64,000 nucleotides of DNA from Amyelois transitella (Eukaryota; Arthropoda; Insecta; Lepidoptera; Pyralidae), in assembly GCF_032362555.1 (NCBI RefSeq), contig NC_083516.1, positions 4,861,001 to 4,925,000 of the forward strand. Direction: 5' to 3'. Both the position numbers and the translations under genes were made by a program. The notes under the pieces were generated by a model. The model saw only the letters and a list, made by a program, of their open reading frames with translations. It was not told the DNA's origin and did no database searches. Shown one piece after another: positions 11,881 to 26,800 of the stretch. Within the stretch, counting starts at the first letter, position 1, and every line of letters begins with the position of its first letter.

Positions 11881-14800
11881 TTCAATTAAATATCTCACAT
11901 TTCAAATACGTCAACAACATCTAACAACTGACAAGTTGTGCAAGACACACGTGGGTGGCAAAAAAATACTTTATAATGCTATAATGTTCTAAAGATATTT
12001 TTCGTGTTTATATTGTGTTATTATCTCTTCACGTGTTCATGTGACAGTTGTGTATACATTCGACAAAATCTTAGTGATCAACCTAAGTCATACATTTAAT
12101 AATATGTTGTAGGTACTTAAACATTTTCTTAGCTTAGTCTTCTAAAAGGAATGAAAACCGCACATCTACGTATTTAAGATATGTTTTGACACATAAAAAG
12201 ATTTAGTTGTTTATAAAATACTTATTTAAGATTAAGAAGAGGCGGGTTTTTCTGGTATCGTAAATCAAGATTAAAACTCGGTGAATGCTCTCTGTGCTCT
12301 GGTTACCTGGGTTAGATTTAAAAGTTGATTAACTTATTTAGGACTTAGCCTAGATAAATGTCAAAACCTCTGAGAAAGTTAGAAATTCAAGTTACCTAAA
12401 ATCGAAGGGTTTGGGAGAATGTTTTTCATTTATCCAGTTACTTATTAATACCTTATACCTAATTGGGATACGTCTTTCCACATGATTGCCCAAGGTTTTG
12501 TTGATTTTAATATTATGCAAATACTTACTTTATTTATATGAATATCCATTATAGAAGCAATAAATCCATGATTTACATTTCATATGTATTATTCCTAAAG
12601 GTATTTTGTTAACTTTCAATAGACTAATTTTCACGTAGGTGGGTGTAACTCGTAAATCATTGAAAGTGTGTTTGCATTTTCATTGTGGTTGTTTAGCAAT
12701 GTAGGATCGATATCGGCTGCAACCGATATCATGGCATTATGAGAACGTGGTAGTTCTGCAATTTTACAGTGTTTTTAACTTAGTTTTAGCGGTTTCAGTG
12801 TTAAAATATTTGATATCGGAGTCGTGACAAAGCATCAAAGTGTCTGTTTACGTTATGTTTGAAAACTTTTCACATTCCAAGAGTGTGGTTTTATCGTAAA
12901 AGTGTTCGTGAAAAACGCTCTTCTAAATAATATGACGTGTCTTGATTTAAGAGTTGCGTCTTTGATCTATTTTAACTGTTAACTGTAAAACAAAAAACGG
13001 TAGTAAAGTGGATTAGAAAGGAAAACTGCACTTAATTAATAGACATTCTAATCTAACTAACATTCACTATTTGTTTTTCGGGGTTACGGCCAGTGATAGT
13101 CTTGGCCATGTGGTGATTTAATGCATTAAATACAAGCTTCCAAATTTTATTTTAAAATCAAGCCTCCAATTGTTTAATAGTATCTACCTATCTACTATCT
13201 AGTATGTAATAAATTTTAATAATAAAAATATAGTTCACAAAGCCATTTTTATGCCATGGTTTGAAGGTATTATAAAACTAAAACAAAAAACTATGGTTAT
13301 TACCAAAAAAAAATTCGTATAGAATTCCGCGAGAACTTACCTTGACCCATTTAAAAATTTATGATAGGATATGTCGATATCCAATAAAAATTATATTAAA
13401 ATATAACATATTCATATATTGTGTAGTGATGTCGTTAAAGTGGACGAAGGGTTAAATCTACATATCTCATTCATCCAAAGTGTCAATGGCATATTGATTC
13501 TTGTTGTATAGTCAGACCTTTTGTAGTATTTACTTCCTATCTTTTGCAAATAGGAAAATAATTAAATTATCTATGTTATTTGGTACATTTCGTGCAATTC
13601 AGACGATCACTGTACTTTGCAATGTCACCCTGGGCCAAGTCCAAGCTAATGGCTATTTCAGCGGGTGCAAGGTTGGTCCACAACAACATAAAATAACGAG
13701 TTCATATACTCGTATAAGTACTACGTGCAATGCAATGCTGTTCCATTGCAACTCACATTATTTATTATAGCAAAAACATTATCTATATCGGTGGTGGGGT
13801 TTACAAAAAGGGTTTTAGGCGCTGCGGCTAGGGCTCGTAAATAATTGGTGCAATCCTGAGGAAAAGTTTAGTTTAGTTATTCTAATTTTAGATACGTTGT
13901 TCATTTTCGGCCGATTATCCAATAAAACCGATTTTGAGGTACCAGGTCAAAGGCAGCTAAGGCATTTTTGATCAGGATGTGTTGTAGTGGTGTCTGCTGT
14001 TCTGGAACCCGTTCGATTAGTATTTCATCTTTTAGTATTTTATGCATTTATGCTGATGATAAACTGTCTACTTTGACTGACGACTTTTTTGGCTTAAAAA
14101 TTTTACTTACTCTGTTATAACATCAGGCGTGTCATTGTCACTTCCTATTTCCACTTGCATACATTCGGGTCGCTAGGAGATGCACTTTATGCCTCTTCTG
14201 GAGCCTTTATAATTTATCCCACTAGGGTTGACCGCATCGATCGGCACGCCGGCATTGGCCTTTACAAACAAACGAAGTAAAGCTTTCCTGATCAAATCTT
14301 GGAATGATTATGTTTGACCTTATGCCACTTGTTCCTTACAGCAATGTGTGTATAGGCTGGCTTATTTGTTTTATATTCTAAATGAAATTATTTTTGTTGA
14401 CCGCTAGTCGATGGGTCTATAGGCATTATTGTGGGTTGTGTTCGTGAAGAATGTGCGAATGAACCAGAGCTGATAAGTATAGCTAGGATATGATTTATAA
14501 AAATAGTGGTTAGATCTATCTAAAACTTTAGAATTATTGTACAAAAAGCTGACTCTAAAATCAGGTATACCTATGTTAGTAAATTCATAATCATAGTTAA
14601 ATAAAGAAGAAATCGAATTATCTTTTTATGCAATCAGGCAATGATAACTAAAATGATTATAAGAAAAGTTTTTACGATCTGCAGCACGCGTGACACTAAC
14701 TCGTTTTTCGCATATATCTATACATACGTATAATAAAACAGTAAAAATGTTTTGTCTGTACATTTAGTATTTTTGACTGAAATGGATAGAAGGACACTAA

Positions 14801-17800
14801 GAATGAATAATAGAAAGCAAAAATTTTTTTTAATTTTTGTCTGTCTGTCTTTATGTATGATCAAGCTTATATCCGAAAGTACCTACTGAACCGATTTACT
14901 TAAAACTTTCACCAATTGCTTTGTTTTAACTCAGAAAAACATTTAAAGTTGTTTCATCAAAATCGGTTCACTAAAAAAAAAGTTATCGTTATTTGCATGA
15001 ACTCAAGGCATGAGTTTGCCTGCAAATAAGTTTGCGCGGAAAAATTCGAAATTTACGCGGACAAAGTCGCGGGAAACAGCTAGTTATAAATAAAATCATT
15101 GAGCAGTAAATTTAGTTACCTAAATGATATAATTATCAATCCCTATTGCGTATCGTCTTCTAATTTAGAACAAGTCTTCCTTGTTCATATTCTTAGAACG
15201 TATCCTCATAACTATATTTTTAACTACTGGAATAATGATGTTTTATTTTTGTCTGTACTTGCTATCAATGGTTTACAGCCGATAAAACGCAGTTTTATTG
15301 AGGGTTAAAGATGGGAATAAACATCATAATGTTTATAATCAATTTTCATATCGATGAGTATGAATAAGCTTGAACTGACAGCCTCTCTATCTGGTGACTT
15401 GAATAACTATGTACTATTAATTCTTTATATTAATGTATAAAAATTATCATTATATTATTTAATATATAGATTTTGTTTCAGAATATTTTTTAATTCATAC
15501 AATTTATTCAAATGACTATTTATGTGTTCATAGGCTGTGTTGTAGGTCTTCTTAGTGAAGGTTCTCGTGTAGGTATTCTAAAATCATCGAATTCGATATC
15601 ATTTTAATATTAAAAACCTTGAAAGAAACCACATTACATTTAGAGTAACAATGAGTTTCTCAAGGTTAGATCGCATCTAGTCGTAATTCCAGGTAATGGA
15701 AAACCAGTAGGAAAATCGACTTGTTGACCAAGTATGCGTAATTCCGAGTTAGAAGCGTCGCGTGCCGTCGCGTCGTCGCCTGCCACCGGCATTCGATTCG
15801 ATTCGTACAATTTTCGCGGCATTTTTATTACTCCTTCTGTACAGTGCTCAACCCACTCACTTACGTTTTCAAAACAATTAAACACTGGCTAATTTACTCT
15901 TTACCTAATATAAAGTGTCACGAGGTTTGTGTCATATTAAGCAAACGCCGCGAGTAAATGTTTACTCGTTCAATAGTTCTTCGTTGGAACATGATGGACA
16001 AGATGATGGGCTTTGTGTGAATAAAACATACGTATTACAGTGAGTTATTATAACAGATGAGTGACTAAGACTTAATTTTATGTTGGATTAAACGTATAGG
16101 TAGGTAAATACCGATCGTGCTAGTTTTCTCGGAACACTAAAAAGAAAACAACGAAAAACAAAAAAATATATGATAAACAAATGAAAATATTAACAAAAAT
16201 AATTGTTCACAATAAATCATTGTCATTCTGATGTAAACAAAACATTGGTTAAACCATAATTCTCTTCTTTTGTAGTCGGTTATAAATAGCTCGCCGCTAG
16301 TTTGTATTTGACTAATCTGCAATTTTGGGTTACCGGACCGTGAAATGCGTAGGATTTGTTGAGTTGAACAAGATCCAAACGGTGGACTGCGACTCTGCGG
16401 AGTCACATGTTTGTGATACAGAATTATGAGCAATAGGTGTGGTTGCAGTGTCGAGAGGTGGCGATTGTAAGCCACGCATTAGACTGTTCTGTTTGCCAAT
16501 TATAAATAGATGATGGGAACACAATCGGGGAACTCGGCCACTGCTCCCGCTATTTTTGATTGAAACTTGTCCCGAAATCAAGAACAGGGCCAGGTTACCA
16601 GAACTGTTTACATGATGAATTCGCGCTGTCATTGGGGTCACGTATTTAGGAACATCCGCCTCGGGTTACTGCGGCTCAAGCATTATGTAAGTAATATTAC
16701 ACTCTTTATATTAGTTTGATGATTTTATTATTTTTTTAAAATGTTGATGTTGACGTAACATTATAAATTACACTTGTATACAGTGAGATTAGAGTTTAGA
16801 AGTGATAGACCGGTCAAGTCATCACACTAGAAAGCGAGAGATACGTGGTTCGAATCGCATTGCCGCCTTGTTCCAATAAATCTTTCCTTAAGTATAATCT
16901 AGATTGTAATCTCTAGATTACATCTAGCACTCTAGTGCTAATGCCCTGATGTCAAACAACAAAAAGTACCTAATCATAGTGAGAAAACCTATGTACATTC
17001 CGAATGTGCATTATATGTATTTATGTTCAGATTCTTCTGGTCGTCAGAACGGGTCACTGAGGATTCTTCTGAGGAACTGGATCGTGGCAAAAATATATAC
17101 TCTGGGTTCTTTATGACAATTCTCAGCAGCAGTTACTATGGATGTATATTTCTCATCTCCTGAAAAAAAAACCTATATAAATAGATATGGTTATTAAGCC
17201 AGAAATTGTAAAATAGTATAAGCAAAGGGCTTAAACTATTTTACAATTTCTGGCTCCATTTACTCCAATCTCCAATGGGTTTAAACATAATTGTGTTATC
17301 ATTTCAATTTTACGTAGTTTACTCTTGAATATTATGCCACTCCCGGAGATTTCTACTTTGACCGGTTAGCAGAGAAAAATTTCTGTATACCTACGACAGA
17401 ACAATCCAACTTTTTTATTAAAGTTTTGGATAATTATCATCTATACCTACTTACGTGAGCTTTTTTTTTAAAGTAATAAGAGTATTTTCTTTTGGATTTG
17501 ATCCAATTATTTTATCACCGACTTATGACAATAGTACAACAGCTATTTGATGCACTCAAATAACAATCAGAGACTCATAAAAAGTGATCGAGTGGTTTCC
17601 GGTAGAAGTAAATAGCCCATTCCAAATCATTCCGTTATTAATATGTAAAAGTGTTTGTTTGTCCGTCTTTCACACTTCAAAAGCACTGCACAGATCCCAA
17701 TGAAATTTGTAAATTAGTGCGGATTCCTCTCGTTGACGAGAGATCTCGCAGGTAACGTAATCGACTAGAGACCAGCAGGCATTGTGGTAGAATGTCCTGC

Positions 17801-20800
17801 GATCCCATGATACCCCTTAAAATGGCAAGAAGGAGTGCACCAAAGGGGTTTTAGTGGGTAGGCTGGTACGCTACGTGGCAGGAGTCCCGTACTCTTCTGG
17901 GTAAAGACTTGGGGGTCGTCCGTTAAATGATTTCCCCTTCGAAAAGAAAAAAAATAGTCTTGTATTGGACTCCGGACTCGGACGCAATTCAACCAATGAT
18001 ACAATCAGGAAAACACTCAAATGATGATGACTCATCAATGTCTATACGTCTCAGTTCAATGAACAAAACTGTGTGACAGCTTGAATCAAAGTGGCGGGAC
18101 ATAATGTTTTGAAACATTAAAGTTATCTACTTGGAGACGACGCAGCTGTCTGGTATGGCTACTTCAGTTCACTTTGGAAGAATTTGCATTAGCATAAGCG
18201 CAATTTTGTCTAGACTTGGTTGAGCGATTCTGTTAAAAACATACCCGTTTTTAAAAAATCGAAATAAAAGTTATTGTTACATAATAAACATAATTTGAAC
18301 ACTACTATATAAATATATTATGAACATAATGTGATACACAATTTGAATAAGGTAAATACATACATAAACTTCCATGAGATTTTTATGACGCGCGTTTAGA
18401 CACACGAAATTTTGCTAAATTGCAGATTCATCATCATTATCGTGAATTACTCGTACAATGCAAAATTTGTAATATAAAAATTAAACCTAAGACCAAATTT
18501 GCCTGCATACATTACACCTATGGACTAATAACTAAAGATAGACAAGAGAAAATATTTATGGCATAATGACTGCTCAATAATACTTTTCGTAATCATACCC
18601 GAAGTTAAACTTTATTTTATCTGCGTTTTTTTTTTCAAATATCTTTCAGATGTGGATTGCTTTCTGAATGATGACAATATGGTTTTTTAAGATCATAAAA
18701 TATGAGTTATTTTTTTTAATGGGGAAATAATTGACATTATCCTATTCATAATGTTTTTCTAAAATAATGCATATTACTTGAAAATAACAGACACGGTGCG
18801 TTATTTTGTATTTTACGTATCCGAAGCGTTTTGATGTTTTTCAGAATATGTTTCGAAACTTATATTCAAAGATGTTGTAAATATTCGTTTATTGTTTCAG
18901 GGTATGGCGACCACATCAAGGAGTAGAAGAAAGGTAATAATTGTCTTGTTTATGTCGCTGTTCCAAATATGACTTACCTCTTACTGATAAATGACCGAAA
19001 TACAAGAAAGTTAACGATATATCAGTTTATGATGATCTTACTTTCCTTTTAAGTGAGTGTAAGACCAAATCAATCAGAACCTAGTCTGAATTTCTAATCG
19101 AAACGGTCTCCAACATTTCTGTCTACTACATACGAGTATACGACTAATAGGTATACGTAAGATGTGATCATCATCATTACGGGGTATGTTAGATAATGCT
19201 AATATAGTGACAAGACTCACGGGCCTCTTCAAGCTGAATAGCATCATGATATAAATATGAGATTCTATTACAACTAGTCGGTTGCTAGCCCATCGCCTTA
19301 GAAAAAAGGAGTTATTATACTTTTTTTTACATATGTATATACTTACATCGTTACATATTTCATAATTGTCAAAATACAGTAATGTCTACTTAATTTTTGA
19401 AAAAGTGCATGTGCATGATACGCCTAAATTTCTAATTTCGTGTAGTTTATCATAAAGTGGGTCACAATTCAAACTACGTTCCGTTCCTACAAGATATCAT
19501 TAATGGTTTAATTTTCTCTGTGGTCCACTGTACTTGCTGGAATCCGTCAAAGCCACATTCTGCTCGTTTGACAACAGAAAGTGTTAAAATATTCCTTTGT
19601 TTGAGAACATTCACAACTATGTATGTTACTCCAAACATTTTACGTTCTCCCAAATGTTTGTTGGACTTGAGACTCTTATGTCTTTGAGTTTGTTCAAAGC
19701 TAGCCTTTAACTATTTTGTTATAAAAAATCGGAATTTTTCTGTGGAGTACCTATAGATATGCAAATAAAAAAATTATAATAATAAATTAAAAATACCTAA
19801 AACAAAACAAACTTTAAGTAACTAATATTACATTTACAAATTGTTCAATTCCTACGTGGTGTCAACTTTAAGAAGTGTCTTCTCGACACTTCTTAAGCAA
19901 GCTTCTTCCTGGCAGCATTTCATACAGAATGTGTGTAAAAATAAAATCCCAAATCATAATTAAAGCGCGTTGATGTCTATAAATTGAAATAATTAATATT
20001 TGTACTGAAACTTTCGCGTTGCTGTATTACTATTGTAGAATAATGTCCAAATATTTATAAGATATGTCTGAGATAAAATAAAGGTACCTATGTTACGGGC
20101 GCGTTAAATACCTGTATAAAGCAAGCAAAGTTGCTTCCCGCATCGGTCCCTGTTATACTTGTATGTATATTTGCTTAGATATTACACGACGGATTTTGAT
20201 GCAGTTTTGTTCAATAGATAAAGTGATTTAAGAGAAATATGTTTAAATGCTACCCATGTACAAATGCTACCCATGCGAAGCCAAGCCGAGTTCCTAGTTA
20301 TTTGTAAATAATAATAATATTTTTTTTATATTATTTCTAATAGAAACGAGGTAACTAAAAGTACTGGTGATCTAAAAAATGTTTCGTCTTATCGCTGGCT
20401 GCTGAGTGACCTTGTCATTCCCGTAAGATAATCGCCAAGTAAGGGATAAGGGCTGATTATATGTATGCACCTATGTAAGATGAACGTAAAATTACGGTGA
20501 TCGTAAGTTTAAGTTTACAAGGTTCGATTACACATCATACAAGGTTCGATTCCAATGTTCCGAAGTGAAATAGAGTCTATAATTTTCTCTGATGTACAAA
20601 ATTTCGAGGACAGATATTCGTGTAATGTTTAGTCTAGGATTTGTTGCTCAACACGTCTGAACAAACAAATTTGTTTGTATATTTATTTCTCAAATAATTG
20701 AAACTGAATAAGTAGTGCAAATAAGAGAAAAATAACAAATTATCCCGATAAACAATAAAGATAATTTGATCTCCCCTTTTTCTGGTGATATATCTGTGTT

Positions 20801-23800
20801 AGCCCTTGTCAAATGCTTCTCGGTGTCTTGGGTTGTAAGAAATCTTTCGGACATTAGATGAATTGCATGTAAAATTGTATAAAATTCGGGTGATCGTTGA
20901 TGACTGCGATCAATTTTGTCGCTTTTCTTAAAATGTCCTGTCCAAGTGCCAAATATTTTTGCTGCATAATTTGTTAACCATTTCATGAAATATCACGGCT
21001 GAAAATGCGATCTGGAAAACGCAATGAGAGAGGAGCGCGAATGTTTGTTTTACAATCAAGTGGGATGATTTAGGGCGGTCTTTGAAGTGTAGTGTACTAT
21101 CCTCATTGTGTATTCCATCACGGTGCGGTTTATTAGCCTTGAGTGTAGATGTCATAGTTTTTCACAAAGCTTTTGCTTCTGGTGTTTACGAAGCGTGTCC
21201 CGTCGGCGAATTTGACGCGGTGCCAAGCGCGACATAAGCTATTTCTATGCAAACTTCACTAGTTCACACATCGCATATTATGCTTCAATTGTGATTGGAT
21301 AAACAAATTTATATTTACCTCAAAAATATTACATGATCATTGCATAATATACTAAAGAAAGCTAATAGAATATGCAGAACAATATACATATTTATACTTC
21401 TATGTAATTGAATTAACACTTTCATTAGTAAGTACTCATTTCGTACATACTAATGGACTACGTGATGCCGATAACATCATGTGACACACTTGTTATTTTT
21501 AAGACAGACAGACGTTTTACACGTCTGTCCCAGAAAATAACAAGTGTGAAATTCGTGAGAATTTTCAAAATACTTCCTAAGTAGATAACTTATCAACTAG
21601 TAAATAAAATTTAACGGAATTTGTTCAGTACCTTTGAAAATTACATTCATATAATCATGCCTTTATCTCTTACATATCTCTATAGAGCCTACAGTTTTAA
21701 AAAGACTGTAAGACAACATTAAGTGTGGCTGAATGAGGAAACTACGATTCAAAAAATGGCAGGTTGCTAGCTCATCGCTTTAAATCACTTTTAACAGCAC
21801 TTTTTTTAAGCAGCAATACACTTTTTGTTTTCTTGTTGACCAAACCAGCATGAAAACTGTAATTTAAAATTAATGACGATTATGTTTAGGTTGTGCCAAG
21901 CGTCTTATACCAGTAGAGTCCGGAGAACGACACGTGCAAAAGGAGTCTGCCTTTACGTGCTCGTACTTCCGTATATCAAAACTAAAAATATTATGTTAAG
22001 TGATCAAAATTATAATAAATCTATCACCATTACAAACAAGGCTATAAGCTTTGAATTGGGTCATTACAACAACACCTACAATTTGGCATGGTAAGCGCCC
22101 CACTACACACACTAGGTACCTAAACGTATTTTGGCATCAGTCCCTTGCAGTTTAACTGCACAGGATTCTAGAACTTATTTCTATTGCATGAAACATACGG
22201 GAAATGTAAATCAAAATTTATGTTTATAAATTAATCATCTGTTGTCGCGTAGTTTATAAGAACAGTTAAACCGCAGATACAATTTTAGAGGTTAATAATA
22301 AATGTGTCATCATATACATTTTAATGATTCGTGTTGTTCACGTTGAATTCAAATTTATATGTTATGTTGTGTTAATTTTTTTACTGATGTAGACAGACCA
22401 TAACATGTAACGTAAGACACTACAATAATTATCTCTCCCTCCGCAGCATATTTTAATTATGATTTTTTATAACAGGCTAGAGTTAAAGCGCATATAAGTA
22501 ATATAAATATATTATTATATAATTAACTGTTTAAAACGTTCATTTGTATACATCAATTATATATTTTTCTAAAGAAATATTATGAATATGCACTAGTTGT
22601 CAATGCTCTCAACATCCACAGGAAAAGAGTGATTGTTAGAAAGAGCAATGTAAGAAAGAAGTTATACAACATTTTAGATAGGTTTTTGTGTTTGGCAACG
22701 TTTTTAATTTTACGTCTGTAGAAACTGATATGACAACCGGCGGAATACTTAATTTTTTTTTAAATTTACGAAATACTTGTTTATTTATGACCTACAGTGC
22801 CAATTAGTCACAGGTTTAGGATTTTGGCAACAGTGGCAAATATTCTGACACCGGATTTCCTTTGAACCAAGCGTTGTATTACTAGGAAAAATAAAAATTG
22901 TTAAAAAGCCAAGAAGTATAAGTGTCCTACTAGAAACAAATACCGTCTTAGTTCAGAAGCAGTGAATATGATGATGAGTATTTTCGTGGTACTTTCATTA
23001 CATGAAATGTCAGTTCAGTACCTAAATGTTTTCCAAACCTCAACCTTAACTTGGGAGGGCACATAAAATCTGCGATGCACTAAGGAGAGAGAAAACAGCT
23101 TCCGTTTCCCGCCCGCCGCTCTGCGACTGCTCGTATTTTATATTTCAAACCACTTTATATTTGAACGTGCAAAAATAGGTGCTAAAATTTTTGATCTTGA
23201 ATTAATTTAGGCCATTTCTCGATTGAACAATTACCTGATTCATACACCTTAGAATCATTATTCAATATCAGTCGACATTCACGCATATTGATCAGACAAT
23301 AGCATGATAAAACTTATGACAACTTTGATAACGTACGCAAATTGATAAAAAGAAATCAGTATCAGTTAGAAAATTGGTATTGGTTGCATTGCAATACATA
23401 TTTATTTGCGTTGTTGAGACTGTGTGGCTTCAACGGATTTGTTAGAAAGTAACTTAAATAGACTACATATATGTCGTGTTGTGTATATATCTGAAGAAAG
23501 TGATATTGTTTCCCAGCAGGACGAGGAAAAGAAGAGTAAGAAGAAACAGTCTCCAATGGACGAGCGGCCCACGGTGCCCGCACCTAGTGAAGCGATGCTC
23601 AATAGTAAGTTTTAATAAAATGATATTAACAAATCACATAAAAATCATATCTCTAAAAAGTTTAACACTCAGTCATACCGCGAGTTACTGCTTTATTATT
23701 ATGTTTCTCCTTTTAGATTTTACGGGTCTTTACACCCCGGATTTTTGAGAGGCTTGCGTGGGGATATAAATCCAACATGTAGAGGCCCTTTGGAGAAGTT

Positions 23801-26800
23801 GATGTTATGTTGTTCTCCTGCCAAAACCCGTTCCCGGGCATATCAATAGACGATATGTCCATGAACAGGTCTCGGCAGGAGGTGGAGCTATTACAAAATA
23901 AGGAAAAGGATGATGGGTTATGGAGTTGACGTTTGGATGGATTTAAACTGGGCTATTGCTGGAGAAGTTCGGACACCTGCCATAATCATGAATACGTGAC
24001 TATTATGTGGCAGGTGGTGACTCGCCACTCACTAAATGGGCCCCTCAAATCAGTCACCATGATTGGCAACAAAGGGGCAACATTGGTGTGGGTGGCTAAG
24101 GATGTCGAGAGGTGAGACTGCGGGGCGTGAAATCCTGGTAATCCAGTCAGGCACCCCCGGCGTTATGACATTTTACACTTCCATCCTTCGAGCGTATAGC
24201 TCTCGCGACTCCACTCTGACCGGCCGGTTAAGGCAAGCCAGAAGTAGGGGTCCTGTCCCTCATCGGTTTCCACTCCGACCTTGGCGAAGGAAGATCGGAG
24301 GCGAAGAACAGGGATCTCCCCTGGGAGCACTCAGGTCCGTGGGGTCGCTACTCCCCAACAGCTCGCCACAAGCTGCCCTGCGGAGACTGATTGCACTGGG
24401 AAGGTGACCCAGGGGGCGATGGGGACGTCACGTCCCGACGCCTTTATTATTATTTAAGAACGCATAATTTCCTTTAATTTGAGAGCGACAATTAAAGTAA
24501 AATATATATCGTTAGAACCAAATTTCATGTAGAAAATAGGAAATTAACAGCTATGTTACTTAAAGTACCTACATAAAATGCAATTTAATCGACACCTAAA
24601 ATTAGTTGTAGTCGATGCAGCCTACACACTTTTTTAAAACATAGTGTAAGCTAATAAAAACTGTTATGGCTTGAGCCGACACCCGCCATTTCCTTGAATA
24701 TCCATTATAGTGTTCATTTTCACAAATAATATTTGAAGCGAATGTTTAACGAGGGTACAGTTTTCACACATTAGTGGAGTAGTAACTAGTGTAATAGGTT
24801 CGGCTTCGCTAATAAAACAATACATTACGAGCGGGCCGAGAATTTTAACGATATTGGCAAGCGGTACATACATTGTGACTAATACTTTTAAAATAATAGT
24901 CAATTTTACACAGCCATTACTTAAAGATAATTATGTCAATTATTTAAATTTCATGCACTTAAATAACTAGGCATGTTTGTAATGCGTTCCAAATGAGTTT
25001 AAACTTAATGAGATTATTTTAAAAAAATGTGTTTATTCTAAAATTGGCTAATATTTATATTTTTTTAAGGATTCTTCGCTCGCCTACATTGTTGATTAGC
25101 GCGAAGCCCACTAGTATTTGTTTTTTTAAAGAAAATGATGAAGTATTTGACACTCGCATTCTCATAGCATTCGATGATGTCCTTTCCTATTCTATTAGCT
25201 CATGACTAAATGATGAAGTTGATGCAGAGAGTGTGCACATGAACCAAAAGAAGAGTTTATAATAACAAGAATAACGTTTATTGACTTGGGAAGAAAAGCA
25301 GCTCACATACACTATGCTTTATCTTCACTAACACACATGGAAGCAATTCTGTCAATTAGATAAATATAATTATTTATAACTACGTGACAAATATTGCGTC
25401 CTGTTCGGTATAGTTATAAATAGGGAAACTAATGCATTTGGCAATGCAGCGGCGACACTGACAATGGCCGTGGCGGAGAAATACTCGTCGTCGGCCAGAC
25501 AACGTGTATTACTGAACTGTAAATATTACAGGGTTATTATTATGAAGCAGTCTCGGTGATAAATGGTTATTTTTACCTATATTCTATTATACGTACTGAA
25601 ATAAAGATAAACAATTTTGATTTGTCACTTTGTTGAATACATTTTAATTTATAGTCATATGAAGAAAAATAAAATGAATTATTACAATTCATAAGTTAAG
25701 AATATTATGACTTCAAAAGTATTTAAAACTTAGTAATAGGATACCGTTTTTACCATTAAGGTAGGGACCCTAAAAATACATAATTATCAAGATTATTTAC
25801 CTTTACTTCAGTAGGTACCTTCGTGAAAAACGCATGTTGCGCGTAACGTAAGTGATAGAAGGATACTGTGAAAATGAATGTTGAATGAGAAAGGTCTAGG
25901 CATAAAGCCCTTAATCGAATCGGAGATATCCTAGCAAAAGGTCCGAAAGGAGTATGCAAGAACCGTGGCAGAGAAATATGCAGTCTCGGCTTACACCTCC
26001 AGGTAGAGACGTGATTTTATGTGTATTGCAAATCATTCACCAAGTCGAAGCTTTCAGAGGAATGACACTGACAATGGCCGTGGCGAACTCATCGTCGGCC
26101 AGACCACGTGCATTACCGAACTGTAAATATTACAGAGTACTTATTGTAAAACAGTCTCGGTGAGAAATAGAAATAGCAGTACTTCTGAAGTATAGTATAG
26201 TATATAGTATAGTATATAGTATAGTATATAGCAAGTAACGAAACATTTAGTAATAATTGTTTTTTACAGTCATTCTGAATTACTTGTTTAATTTCCAGCA
26301 GGCGTCCATGAAACAAACTAAGTTTGCTTAAAAAATAATATTATATCAAATAAATTGATGTTATTACAATAACAGTATTTGATTTCTAGAAGTCAAATTA
26401 AAAAAAAGTGAAAATCCCACGCAACCCAGTCGTTTATTAATTAGTAAAAAACAGTATTAACTAGAATTTGTTTAGATAAATGACGGTCGTAAACGAATTC
26501 TTTTCGCGTCCGTCGACACCGTGTGAGACACGCGACCTATATTATATAAATTAAAGCATATTTTAAAAGACAATTTTAAATCTTAATCGGCGAATCGTTG
26601 GCACTGTCGGAACGAATCGTGGAATGCTATAGTCGAAGTAATTCGTGGAAAATGAATCAAAGGTACGAAAAAAAGATACGGTAAGCATTAATGTTGTGGG
26701 TTATTGTATCGTAGGTTGGTGTTTATTTCGGAAACCATAGGTTTATGCGGTGCGGAATAATGTTAGCTGATCAATCATCGCGGTCACTGCGGAAAGTTTA

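Larger units (their letters stand above)
11882..18900 (+). other. Eip63F-1 intron 1 content
   Basis: About 7 kb, mostly AT-rich unique-looking DNA. No coding exon could be supported. Listed separately: a retroelement tail at 14740-15085, a GC-richer block at 16240-16690, a SINE-like B-box at 16800-16875, a hairpin at 17197-17255 and a repeat-like block at 17725-17945. Confidence 0.4.
18934..23516 (+). other. Eip63F-1 intron 2 content
   Basis: AT-rich. Degraded family A relics at 19175-19310 and 21650-21790, a reversed 'cgacccg' family tail at 20105-20302, hairpins at 19868-19896 and 21485-21548. No host exon supported. Confidence 0.4.

Noticed and set aside
20519-20555. Paired 'ggttcgatt' motifs as tRNA genes
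   Set aside because: B-box-like words only; no cloverleaf or A-box at the right distance.
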